Assembly: GCF_035938995.1 (NCBI RefSeq) | Contig: NZ_DASZGI010000274.1 | Location: forward strand, 1 to 8,607 | DNA length: 8,607 nucleotides | Direction: 5' to 3' | Origin: DASZGI01 sp035938995 | GTDB taxonomy: Bacteria > Actinomycetota > Actinomycetes > Streptomycetales > Catenulisporaceae | Shown: one piece after another, positions 1 to 6,407 of the stretch | Layout of the letters: each line of letters starts with the position of its first letter | Position numbering within the stretch: the first letter of the stretch is position 1 | The notes under the pieces: model-generated | Database searches by the model: none | What the model saw: the letters and a program-made list of their open reading frames with translations, nothing else | Told to the model about the DNA's origin: nothing | Position numbers and translations under genes: made by a program

Positions 1-1
1 G

Positions 2-997
2 GTCATCCGGGACATCTTCAACGAGGACTTCACCAAGCTCATCGTCTCGGGCGACGAAGCCTACAAGGAGATCCACGAGTACCTCAGCGGCGTGGCGCCG
101 GAGCTGGCCGAGCGGGTCGAGCACTGGACCAGCGAGACCGATGTGTTCTCGGTCCACCGGGTCGACGAGCAGCTGGCCAAGGCGCTGGACCGCAAGGTCT
201 GGCTGCCCAGCGGCGGCTCGCTGGTGATCGACCGGACCGAGGCGATGGTCGTCATCGACGTCAACACCGGCAAGTTCACCGGGCAGGGCAGCAACTCCCT
301 GGAGGAGACGGTCACCCGCAACAACCTGGAGGCGGCCGAGGAGATCGTCCGGCAGCTGCGGCTGCGCGACCTCGGCGGCATCATCGTGATCGACTTCATC
401 GACATGGTGCTGGAGTCGAACCGGGAGCTGGTGCTGCGGCGGCTGCTCGAATGCCTCGGCCGGGACCGGACCAAGCACCAGGTGGCCGAGGTCACCTCGC
501 TCGGCCTGGTGCAGATGACCCGCAAGCGGGTCGGCCAGGGCCTGCTGGAGGCGTTCTCGGAGACCTGCGACCACTGCAACGGCCGCGGCGTGATCATCCA
601 CCTCGACCCGGCCGAGCCGCACGGACGCCGCGGCGGCGACCGCTCTGCCCGGACCGAGGACAACGGCGCGGCCGAGTTCGAGCACGAAGCCCCGGCCGAG
701 CACGCGACAAGTGCGGCGGAGAGCCGGGCGAGCAGGCGGCGCAAGCGCAAGGGCAAGCACCACGACGGTGAGGACGCGGCGATCGGCGGCGCCACGTCCG
801 CTGACACGCCCGAACCCGACGAGGTGCCCGTCAGCTCTGCGGAACCGCTCAACCTGCGCGCGCACGAGGACGACCCGGACGCGGCAGTCGCGTCCGAAGA
901 CCTCGGCACGGCCCTCTCGGACACCGGGCGCCCGCGCCGCAGGCGGCGCGCGGCCAGTCGGCCCGCGGGTCCGGCCAGCGCCGCCGAGGCTTCCTAG
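2..997 (+). CDS. rne: Ribonuclease E/G, C-terminal part (5' end outside window)
   Basis: Endoribonuclease of the RNase E/G family, which cuts single-stranded, A/U-rich RNA in mRNA decay and rRNA/tRNA maturation. The reading frame is open from base 2, and 331 residues are visible; the S1 domain and true start lie upstream. The DNase I-like catalytic core is clear: the first metal-binding Asp lies in VVIDVNTGK (bases 257-259) and the second in GGIIVIDFIDM (392-394), matching E. coli RNase E D303 and D346. A CDHC motif (566-577) matches the CxxC Zn-link that joins two protomers. After this comes a tail of about 125 low-complexity residues, acidic and Ala-rich with two basic patches (RRRKRKGK near 734-757, and an Arg cluster near 929). 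It resembles the disordered RNA- or partner-binding tails of actinobacterial RNase E, but binding is inferred. rplU follows after 216 bases, the usual actinomycete order. RNase G is the alternative name; the tail favours RNase E. Confidence 0.95.
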   Translation, partial: VIRDIFNEDFTKLIVSGDEAYKEIHEYLSGVAPELAERVEHWTSETDVFSVHRVDEQLAKALDRKVWLPSGGSLVIDRTEAMVVIDVNTGKFTGQGSNSLEETVTRNNLEAAEEIVRQLRLRDLGGIIVIDFIDMVLESNRELVLRRLLECLGRDRTKHQVAEVTSLGLVQMTRKRVGQGLLEAFSETCDHCNGRGVIIHLDPAEPHGRRGGDRSARTEDNGAAEFEHEAPAEHATSAAESRASRRRKRKGKHHDGEDAAIGGATSADTPEPDEVPVSSAEPLNLRAHEDDPDAAVASEDLGTALSDTGRPRRRRRAASRPAGPASAAEAS

Positions 998-1023
998 CGC
1001 CGCCGGCTGCGGACCCTGCTAAG

Positions 1024-1052
1024 CCGGTGCGGTCTCGGTTTGACCGCACCGG
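1024..1052 (+). terminator. Hairpin terminator after RNase E/G gene
   Basis: A perfect 11-bp inverted repeat (arms 1024-1034 and 1042-1052, 7-base loop) starts 27 bases after the RNase stop codon. No long T-tract follows directly; the nearest T-rich bases are around 1070-1090. Hairpins without a U-tail are common candidate terminators in high-GC actinobacteria. The palindrome could instead be a 3'-end stabiliser. Confidence 0.7.
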
Positions 1053-1213
1053 TACCTGGTCCGTACGCTTGCTTTTCGGCGTGTTTCCCGACCCGCCCCG
1101 AGTCCCGCGGCCCGTCCGCGCCGGACCCTCTGGTTGTAATCGACAGTTTCGGCTTGTCGCGGCGATGACGTATGAGTTCTCCGCGCGCAGGCGGATAAAT
1201 CGTAGGAGTAGCG
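1053..1213 (+). promoter_or_regulatory. Probable promoter and leader region of rplU-rpmA
   Basis: This gap of about 160 bases between the RNase hairpin and rplU should hold the rplU promoter, but no textbook -35/-10 pair is visible. The best -10-like hexamer is TGTAAT (1135-1140), with no recognisable -35 at 17-18 bases. Two short inverted repeats could structure a leader: GTCCG/CGGAC (1114-1118 and 1122-1126) and CGACA/TGTCG (1141-1145 and 1155-1159). Assignment as a regulatory region rests mainly on position. Confidence 0.3.
1204..1208 (+). promoter_or_regulatory. Ribosome binding site of rplU
   Basis: AGGAG lies five bases before the GTG at 1214. This supports the GTG as the start, which also gives the conserved L21 N-terminus MYAIVRSGG. 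Confidence 0.75.
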
Positions 1214-1534
1214 GTGTACGCGATCGTCCGCAGCGGCGGAAGGCAGCACAAGGTCGCCGTCGGCGACGTCGTCCAGGTGGACCGGATCCCCGGGAAGCCC
1301 GCCGGGACCGCCGTCGAGCTGCAGGCGCTGCTCGTGGTGGACGGCGACTCGGTCACGTCCGACTCGTGGGTGCTCGAGGGTGTCAAGGTCCACGCCGAGA
1401 TCGTGGCCGAGGTCAAGGCGAAGAAGATCGACATCCTCAAGTACAAGAACAAGACCGGCTACCGGGTGCGCCAGGGCCACCGCCAGAAGTACACCCAGGT
1501 CAAGGTCACGTCCATCGACACCGGGAAGAAGTAA
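1214..1534 (+). CDS. rplU: 50S ribosomal protein L21
   Basis: Structural protein of the large ribosomal subunit, binding 23S rRNA. The 106-residue product has the usual L21 length (about 103 in E. coli). It starts with the family N-terminus YAIVRSGGRQHKVAVGD and carries the C-terminal rRNA-binding signature KYKNKTGYRVRQGHRQ (about residues 75-90). The GTG start is set by AGGAG five bases upstream and by the conserved N-terminus. rpmA begins six bases after the stop, so the two are almost certainly one transcript, the standard L21-L27 pair. The intrinsic terminator after rpmA closes this unit. Confidence 0.98.
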   Translation: MYAIVRSGGRQHKVAVGDVVQVDRIPGKPAGTAVELQALLVVDGDSVTSDSWVLEGVKVHAEIVAEVKAKKIDILKYKNKTGYRVRQGHRQKYTQVKVTSIDTGKK

Positions 1535-1540
1535 CCCGAC

Positions 1541-1798
1541 ATGGCACACAAGAAGGGCGCCTCTTCCAGCAAGAACGGGCGCGACTCGAATGCCCAGCGG
1601 CTCGGCGTGAAGCGCTTCGGCGGCCAGCGGGTCAACGCCGGCGAGATCCTGCTGCGCCAGCGCGGCACCCACTTCCACCCGGGCGAGAACGTGGGCATCG
1701 GCAAGGACGACACCCTGTTCGCGCTGGCCGCGGGCGCGGTGCAGTTCGGCACCCGGCGGGGCCGCCGGGTCATCAACATCGTCACCGCCGACGCCTGA
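1541..1798 (+). CDS. rpmA: 50S ribosomal protein L27
   Basis: Large-subunit protein whose flexible N-terminus reaches the peptidyl-transferase centre. The 85-residue product starts directly with MAHKKGASSSKNGRDS, the mature L27 N-terminus. There is no N-terminal extension of the kind cleaved by Prp protease in Firmicutes. The conserved LGVKRFGGQ, the block around GEILLRQRGTHFHPG and the FGTRRGRR segment are all present. A purine-rich GGGAAGAAG at the end of rplU acts as the ribosome binding site, six-base gap included. Followed by a strong intrinsic terminator. Confidence 0.98.
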   Translation: MAHKKGASSSKNGRDSNAQRLGVKRFGGQRVNAGEILLRQRGTHFHPGENVGIGKDDTLFALAAGAVQFGTRRGRRVINIVTADA

Positions 1799-1817
1799 CG
1801 CGTCGCACGCGACTTCC

Positions 1818-1857
1818 CAGTACGCCGGGTCCTGGTGGATCCGGCGTACTGTCTTTT
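1818..1857 (+). terminator. Intrinsic terminator of rplU-rpmA
   Basis: Arms 1818-1832 and 1837-1851 form a 15-bp stem with one G-U wobble (1829/1840) and a 4-base TGGT loop. TCTTTT follows at 1852-1857. This is a textbook Rho-independent terminator, 19 bases after the rpmA stop and 31 bases before obgE. It implies that obgE is expressed by partial readthrough or from its own promoter. Confidence 0.9.
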
Positions 1858-1874
1858 GCGCACCCCTGATACTC

Positions 1875-1880
1875 AAGGAG
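1875..1880 (+). promoter_or_regulatory. Ribosome binding site deciding the obgE start
   Basis: AAGGAG eight bases before the ATG at 1889. The frame stays open further upstream through the terminator hairpin, to a GTG at 1835. The Shine-Dalgarno sequence and the conserved Obg N-terminus (ATFVDRVVLHV) both select 1889. Confidence 0.85.
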
Positions 1881-1888
1881 CACCGGCC

Positions 1889-3274
1889 ATGGCCACCTTC
1901 GTAGATCGCGTGGTCTTGCACGTCGCGGCCGGCAGGGGCGGCCACGGCTGCGCGTCGGTCCACCGGGAGAAGTTCAAGCCGCTCGGCGGCCCGGACGGGG
2001 CCAACGGCGGACGCGGCGGGGACGTGATCCTCCTCGTCGACCCGGGGGTGACCTCGCTGATCGATTTCCACTACGCACCGCACCGCAGCGCGGGCAACGG
2101 CAAGCCGGGCGCGGGCGGCCTGCGGCAGGGGTCCAACGGAGCCGACGTGGTCCTGCCCGTTCCCAGCGGCACGGTGGTGCGCACCAAGAGCGGCGAGCTG
2201 GTGGCCGACCTGATCGGCGCCGGTACCCAACTGGTGCTGGCCAAGGGCGGCCCGGGAGGTCTGGGCAACGCGGCGCTGGCCTCGACGAAGCGCAAGGCCC
2301 CGGGCTTCGCGCTGCTCGGCGAGCCGGGCGAGGAGGGCGACTTCGTCCTCGAGCTGAAGTCCGTGGCCGACGTGGCGCTGATCGGTTACCCGAGCGCCGG
2401 AAAGTCCTCGCTGATCGCGGCGATGTCGGCGGCCAAGCCGAAGATCGCCGACTATCCGTTCACCACGCTCGTGCCGAACCTCGGCGTGATCACCGCCGAC
2501 GAGCACGTGTTCACGATGGCGGATGTGCCGGGCCTGATCCCCGGCGCCAGCCAGGGCAAGGGCCTCGGCCACGAGTTCCTGCGGCACATCGAGCGCTGCG
2601 CCGTGCTCGTGCACGTGCTGGACTGCGCGACGCTCGAGCCGGACCGCGACCCGCTCAGCGACCTGGACGTCATCGAGGCCGAGCTCGCGGCTTACGAGGC
2701 AGACATCCCGGACGGCCAGCACGGCGCCTACGGCAAGCTCTCCGACCGTCCCCGCCTCGTGGTCCTCAACAAGACCGACATCCCCGAGGGCAAGGAGCTG
2801 GCCGAGCTGGTCCGCCCCGACCTCGAGGCGCGCGGCCTGCGGGTCTTCGAGGTCTCCGCGGTCAGCCGCCAGGGCCTGCGCGAGCTGGCGTTCGCGCTGG
2901 CCGAGATCGTCGAGCAGGCCCGCGCGGCCCGTCCGCCGGAGCAGCCGGTGCGCACGGTGATCCGCCCCAAGGCCGTCGACGAAGTCCCGTTCACCCTCAC
3001 TTTCGAGGACGAGCATTACGTCGTGCGCGGGACGAAGCCGGAGCGCTGGGTGCGGCAGACCGACTTCTCGATCGACGAGGCCGTGGGCTACCTCGCCGAC
3101 CGGCTGAACCGGCTCGGCGTGGAGCAGGCGCTGCTGGAGATGGGCGCGCACGAGGGCGACGAGGTCGTGATCGGGGACGGGGACGACGCGGTGGTCTTCG
3201 ACTGGCGCCCGACCCTGTCCACCGGCGCCGAGCACCTGGGTCCGCGCGGCTCCGACGACCGCCTGTACGAGTGA
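1889..3274 (+). CDS. obgE: Obg-family GTPase ObgE/CgtA
   Basis: Essential GTPase that associates with the 50S subunit in ribosome assembly and links growth to nucleotide state; in Streptomyces Obg is known to influence sporulation. The product has 461 residues. Residues 1-158 form the glycine-rich Obg fold, with runs such as GGPDGANGGRGGDV and GGPGGLGNAAL. The G domain follows: G1 GYPSAGKSS (166-174), switch region YPFTTLVPNLG (189-199), G3 DVPG (212-215), G4 NKTD (294-297), G5 SAV (323-325). Residues of about 355-440 form the C-terminal OCT domain, ending in VVFDWRP. All nucleotide-binding motifs are intact. The ATG is chosen from AAGGAG eight bases upstream. It sits between the rpmA terminator and proB, its usual place. 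Confidence 0.98.
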   Translation: MATFVDRVVLHVAAGRGGHGCASVHREKFKPLGGPDGANGGRGGDVILLVDPGVTSLIDFHYAPHRSAGNGKPGAGGLRQGSNGADVVLPVPSGTVVRTKSGELVADLIGAGTQLVLAKGGPGGLGNAALASTKRKAPGFALLGEPGEEGDFVLELKSVADVALIGYPSAGKSSLIAAMSAAKPKIADYPFTTLVPNLGVITADEHVFTMADVPGLIPGASQGKGLGHEFLRHIERCAVLVHVLDCATLEPDRDPLSDLDVIEAELAAYEADIPDGQHGAYGKLSDRPRLVVLNKTDIPEGKELAELVRPDLEARGLRVFEVSAVSRQGLRELAFALAEIVEQARAARPPEQPVRTVIRPKAVDEVPFTLTFEDEHYVVRGTKPERWVRQTDFSIDEAVGYLADRLNRLGVEQALLEMGAHEGDEVVIGDGDDAVVFDWRPTLSTGAEHLGPRGSDDRLYE

Positions 3275-3301
3275 CCGGCCCGTCCACAGGACGATATTGC
3301 C

Positions 3302-3321
3302 CGGCGGCCCCCGCGCCGCCG
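3302..3321 (+). terminator. Possible weak hairpin between obgE and proB
   Basis: Perfect 7-bp GC-only inverted repeat (arms 3302-3308 and 3315-3321, 6-base loop), 27 bases after the obgE stop and five bases before the proB -10 hexamer. There is no T-tract. It could attenuate obgE transcription, serve as an operator for proB, or be chance in GC-rich sequence. Confidence 0.35.
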
Positions 3322-3325
3322 AACG

Positions 3326-3331
3326 TATCCT
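3326..3331 (+). promoter_or_regulatory. -10 hexamer for leaderless proB transcript
   Basis: TATCCT fits the actinobacterial -10 consensus TANNNT and ends six bases before the proB GTG, which would put the transcription start at or next to the G of GTG. No Shine-Dalgarno sequence lies before the GTG. No convincing -35 is seen at 17-18 bases (GC-rich sequence), which is common for leaderless actinobacterial promoters. Confidence 0.6.
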
Positions 3332-3337
3332 GACCAC

Positions 3338-4498
3338 GTGAGCGACCACGACACCACGGACACCCGCAAGGATGTCGCCTCCGCGCGACGGATCGTGGTC
3401 AAGGTCGGCTCCTCCTCGCTGACCACCGCGGCCGGAGGGCTCGATGGCAGCCGGGTGGACGCCCTGGTCGACGCGCTGCATGAGTCGGTGTTCCGGGCCA
3501 AAGGCGCCGGGGCGCAGGTGCTGCTGGTCTCCTCCGGCGCCATCGCCGCCGGGCTCGCCCCGCTCGGCTTGGCCCACCGCCCGCGCGACCTGGCGATGCA
3601 GCAGGCGGCGGCGAGCGTCGGCCAGGGGTTGCTGATCGCCCGGTACACGCAGTCCTTCGCTCGCCATGGCCACGGCGTCGGCCAGGTTCTGCTCACCGCC
3701 GACGACCTGACCCGCCGCGCGCACTACCGCAACGCGCTGCAGACCCTCGGGCGCCTGCTGGAGCTCGGCTTCGTGCCGATCGTCAACGAGAACGACACCG
3801 TCGCCACGCAGGAGATCCGGTTCGGCGACAACGACCGCCTCGCCGCGCTCGTCGCCCATCTCGTCGATGCCGACCTGCTGGTCATGCTCTCCGACGTGGA
3901 CGCGCTCTACGACGGCGATCCCCGCAAACCCGGCGCGCGCCCGGTGACCGACGTGTATGGCCCCCAAGACCTGGAGAAGATCGAGATCGGCTCGACCGGA
4001 CGGGCGGGAGTGGGCACCGGCGGCATGGTCACCAAGGTCGAGGCGGCCCGGATCGCGACCGAGGCCGGGATACCGGTCGTCCTCACCACGGCCGCGTACG
4101 CCGCGCGAGCACTCGCTGGCGAGCCTGTGGGCACCCTCTTCCACCGCACCGGGACGCGCTCGACGGCCCGCCTGCTCTGGCTGGCCCACGCCACCGCCCC
4201 ACGCGGCAACCTCACCCTCGACGCCGGGGCGGTCGACGCCATCGTCCGCCGCCGGCTCTCCCTCCTTCCTGCCGGAATCACCGCCGTCTCCGGCACGTTC
4301 GTCGCTGGGGACCCAGTGGATCTCGTCGACCCCGATGGCCGCCCCGTCGCCCGGGGACTGGTGAACTACGACGCCGCCGAGCTGCCCGCACTGCTCGGCC
4401 GATCCACCCGCGACTTGGCCGCCGCGCTGGGTCCGCAGTACGAGCGGGAGGTCGTGCACCGCGACGACCTGGCCGTTCTGGCGAAAGCCCAGGATTAG
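3338..4498 (+). CDS. proB: Glutamate 5-kinase
   Basis: Phosphorylates L-glutamate with ATP to gamma-glutamyl phosphate, the first and feedback-controlled step of proline synthesis; cytoplasmic. The 386 residues compare with 367 in E. coli ProB. The amino-acid kinase domain shows KVGSS (22-26), VSSGAIAAG (64-72), NENDTV (150-155), FGDND (162-166), SDVDALY (185-191) and GVGTGGMVTK (224-233), which cover the phosphate, glutamate and nucleotide sites. A C-terminal PUA domain (about 289-370) is present, as in most bacterial ProB. The GTG start has no Shine-Dalgarno sequence but follows a -10 hexamer by six bases, so leaderless translation is likely. proA starts one base after the stop, implying translational coupling and a proBA operon. 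Confidence 0.97.
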   Translation: MSDHDTTDTRKDVASARRIVVKVGSSSLTTAAGGLDGSRVDALVDALHESVFRAKGAGAQVLLVSSGAIAAGLAPLGLAHRPRDLAMQQAAASVGQGLLIARYTQSFARHGHGVGQVLLTADDLTRRAHYRNALQTLGRLLELGFVPIVNENDTVATQEIRFGDNDRLAALVAHLVDADLLVMLSDVDALYDGDPRKPGARPVTDVYGPQDLEKIEIGSTGRAGVGTGGMVTKVEAARIATEAGIPVVLTTAAYAARALAGEPVGTLFHRTGTRSTARLLWLAHATAPRGNLTLDAGAVDAIVRRRLSLLPAGITAVSGTFVAGDPVDLVDPDGRPVARGLVNYDAAELPALLGRSTRDLAAALGPQYEREVVHRDDLAVLAKAQD

Positions 4499-4499
4499 G

Positions 4500-5867
4500 A
4501 TGGACGACATGACGACGCAGACCGCATCGACCCAGTCAGAGGTCGTACGCGCGGCGCGGCGGGCCCGCACGGCCGCGGCCGAGCTGGCGGTGCTCACCCG
4601 CGCGCAGAAGGACCAGGCGCTGCATGCGCTCGCCGACGCGCTGGTGGCCGAGGCCCCGCGGATCGTCGCCGCAAACGCCGAAGACGTCGCCCGGGCCCGG
4701 GAGAACGGCACGTCGGAAGGCATCGTCGACCGGCTCACCCTGACCGATGCCCGGATCGCAAATATCGCCGACGCGCTGCGCGACATGACTGCGCTGCCGG
4801 ACCCGGTCGGCGAGGTCGTGCGCGGCTCGACCCTCCCGAACGGCCTGGAGCTAAGGCAGGTGCGGGTGCCCCTAGGCGTCGTCGGCATCATCTACGAGGC
4901 AAGGCCGAACGTCACGGTCGATGCGGCGGGCCTCTGCCTGAAGTCCGGCAACGCGGCCCTGCTGCGCGGCTCGTCCTCAGCGAAGGCATCGAACACCGCA
5001 CTGGTCGACGTGATGCGCAAGGCCCTGTCCGGTACCGCGGTGCCTATGGACGCCGTGCAACTCGTCCCCGGCGACACCCACGATTCCGTCAAGGAACTGA
5101 TGCAGGCGCGCGGACTTGTGGATGTGATCATCCCGCGTGGCGGAGCGAGCCTGATCGAGTCGGTGGTCACCGGCTCAACGGTGCCGGTGATCGAGACCGG
5201 AGTCGGCAACTGCCACGTGTATGTGGACGCCGACGCGGACGTGGATCTGGCGGTCGAGCTGCTGATCGACTCGAAGGCGCAGCGGTACAGCGTGTGCAAC
5301 TCGGCCGAGACGGTGCTCGTCCACAAGGACATCGCCGATGCGTTCGTGCCCAAGGCCCTCAAGGCGCTCAAGCAGGCCGGCGTGAAGGTACACGGCGACG
5401 AACGCATCGTGAGCTACAGCATCAGCGGCAGCGACAACAACGGCGACGGCGGCGATGTCGACGGCGACATCGTGGCAGCGACCGAGGACAACGGCGATGT
5501 CGTAGCAGCGACCGACGACGATTTCCGCACCGAATACCTCTCGCTCGACATCGCCGCAGCCATGGTCGACTCGCTCGACGCGGCGGTGAAGCACATCCGC
5601 GAGTACTCCAGCGCACACACCGAATCGATCATCACAAAGTCGCAGGCGGCGGCCCGCGCCTTCACGTCGAAGGTGGACGCGGCCGCAGTGGTGGTCAACG
5701 CGTCTACCCGCTTCACCGACGGCGGCGAGTTCGGCTTCGGCGCGGAAATCGGCATCTCCACCCAGAAACTGCACGCCCGCGGCCCGATGGGACTGCCCGA
5801 ACTCACCTCTACCAAGTACATCGTGATCGGCGACGGCCAGACCAAGGCCCGCAACTCGAACCTCTGA
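4500..5867 (+). CDS. proA: Gamma-glutamyl phosphate reductase with an acidic insertion
   Basis: NADPH-dependent reduction of gamma-glutamyl phosphate to glutamate semialdehyde, the second step of proline synthesis, acting on the unstable ProB product. The aldehyde-dehydrogenase fold is intact: catalytic Cys266 lies in SVCNSAETVLVH, and the family signature NASTRFTDGGEFGFGAEIG (400-418) runs into QKLHARGPMG. The length of 455 residues exceeds the usual 415-430. The excess is mainly an Asp/Gly/Asn-rich segment at about residues 308-341, containing the near repeat GDIVAATEDN / GDVVAATDDD. The segment lies just before TEYLSLD, where relatives have a short stretch ending in an ATEEDW-like motif. 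The frame is continuous across it. ATG 4500 is one base after the proB stop, with AGGA (4491-4494) upstream; ATG 4509 is a possible alternative start. Confidence 0.96.
   Translation: MDDMTTQTASTQSEVVRAARRARTAAAELAVLTRAQKDQALHALADALVAEAPRIVAANAEDVARARENGTSEGIVDRLTLTDARIANIADALRDMTALPDPVGEVVRGSTLPNGLELRQVRVPLGVVGIIYEARPNVTVDAAGLCLKSGNAALLRGSSSAKASNTALVDVMRKALSGTAVPMDAVQLVPGDTHDSVKELMQARGLVDVIIPRGGASLIESVVTGSTVPVIETGVGNCHVYVDADADVDLAVELLIDSKAQRYSVCNSAETVLVHKDIADAFVPKALKALKQAGVKVHGDERIVSYSISGSDNNGDGGDVDGDIVAATEDNGDVVAATDDDFRTEYLSLDIAAAMVDSLDAAVKHIREYSSAHTESIITKSQAAARAFTSKVDAAAVVVNASTRFTDGGEFGFGAEIGISTQKLHARGPMGLPELTSTKYIVIGDGQTKARNSNL
5463..5522 (+). repeat. Tandem 30-bp duplication inside proA
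   Basis: Unit 1 (5463-5492) and unit 2 (5493-5522) agree at 24 of 30 bases and encode GDIVAATEDN and GDVVAATDDD. A partial extra copy of the unit start (GGCGATGTCG) lies at 5451-5460. The repeat is in frame. It seems to duplicate the segment equivalent to the ATEEDW region of other ProA proteins. Confidence 0.85.
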
Positions 5868-5889
5868 CCGCTCCCCAAGCAAGCTCAGC

Positions 5890-5928
5890 GCAACGGGGGG
5901 AGTTCCCGCCGAACGGGACTGCGGTTGC
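5890..5928 (+). terminator. Possible terminator of proBA
   Basis: Nested inverted repeat 23 bases after the proA stop. The outer arms are GCAAC (5890-5894) and GTTGC (5924-5928); the inner arms are TCCCG (5904-5908) and CGGGA (5914-5918) with a 5-base loop. The stems are short and separated by unpaired bases, and the downstream sequence is G/T-rich rather than a clean U-tract. This is the only hairpin near the gene end, so it is the best candidate. Confidence 0.35.
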
Positions 5929-6043
5929 CGGGTGTGGTTTGTGTGGGTGGTGAAAGGCGCGGCGACGAGGAAGTGCCGCTGTACCGGGTTGGGTCGTCGG
6001 CTGCCGGTGTTGGGGGTGAGGGTGGGGGCAGCGAGTAGTCGCG

Positions 6044-6088
6044 GCGTGGCTGGGTGTGGCGTGGCTAGGTGTCGCGTGGCTGGGTGTG
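6044..6088 (+). repeat. 15-bp minisatellite, three copies
   Basis: Three contiguous copies of GCGTGGCTGGGTGTG at 6044-6058, 6059-6073 and 6074-6088. The middle copy differs at two positions (G to A, and a final C); the outer two are identical. It lies outside any supported gene. Confidence 0.9.
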
Positions 6089-6159
6089 GTGCCGCGGGTC
6101 GCGGACGCGCGTCAGCAGCACAGGGCGCGCAGGTTCGGGGCGCACCGAAGTCACGGAGC

Positions 6160-6227
6160 ACGCGAAGGTTCGGGGGACGCGAAGGTTCGGGGGACGCGAA
6201 GGTTCGGGTATGCCGCTGGTTCGGGGT
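6160..6227 (+). repeat. 17-bp minisatellite, about four copies
   Basis: Copies of ACGCGAAGGTTCGGGGG at 6160-6176 and 6177-6193 are identical. The copy at 6194-6210 matches for 15 bases, and the copy at 6211-6227 is degenerate but keeps GGTTCGGGG at the exact 17-base spacing (6167, 6184, 6201, 6218). An isolated GGTTCGGGG at 6132 may be a further decayed unit. Confidence 0.88.
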
Positions 6228-6366
6228 GCGCCGTTGGTTGTTGGCGCGTCGTGGGTCTGGGAGGTGGTGGCGGTGGCGCCGGTTTCGCGGTGGCGGCTTG
6301 AGGGTGGTGTGTCGGGGGTGGTGGTGGTTTCCTGAACCGACCCTGGGATTCAAATCAGTGTCCTGT

Positions 6367-6407
6367 TGTCCGTGTCAGGCGGACATCATTCCGTGTGGGG
6401 CGGACAT
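6367..6407. repeat. Two imperfect palindromic boxes at the stop of the HNH gene
   Basis: On the + strand, the 20-base boxes at 6367-6386 and 6388-6407 share the core CCGTGTNNGGCGGACAT and repeat with a 21-base period. The first is an imperfect palindrome, TGTCCG ... CGGACA, with a 7-base centre. The second box ends on the first base of the HNH stop codon as read on +. A third copy lies within the gene at 6899-6918. The first box could also act as a 6-bp terminator stem for the minus-strand gene. Confidence 0.8.

Larger units (their letters stand above)
5868..6406. other. G/T-rich noncoding region between proA and the convergent HNH gene
   Basis: No convincing gene on either strand: open frames here give Arg/Trp/Gly- or Pro/His/Thr-rich translations with no recognisable family and no ribosome binding site. 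The + strand is rich in G and T and poor in A and C, especially 6230-6330, where GGTGG runs dominate. It contains a possible terminator (5890-5928), a cluster of three G-runs (6012-6028), two minisatellites and the palindromic boxes next to the HNH stop codon. Confidence 0.7.

Noticed and set aside
1019..4891. Very long uninterrupted antisense reading frame (about 1290 codons) opposite rplU-rpmA-obgE-proB-proA
   Set aside because: It is the usual artefact of high third-position GC in the real genes; it runs through both intergenic terminators, has no ribosome binding site, and its translation has no recognisable domain.
6012..6028. G-quadruplex at GGGGGTGAGGGTGGGGG
   Set aside because: Only three G-runs are close together; the next run is about 18 bases away, so it does not meet the canonical four-run pattern.
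6335..6360. tRNA fragment or attachment site, because GATTCAAATC resembles a T-loop
   Set aside because: The flanking bases do not form a T-stem and no anticodon arm or acceptor pairing could be found on either strand.
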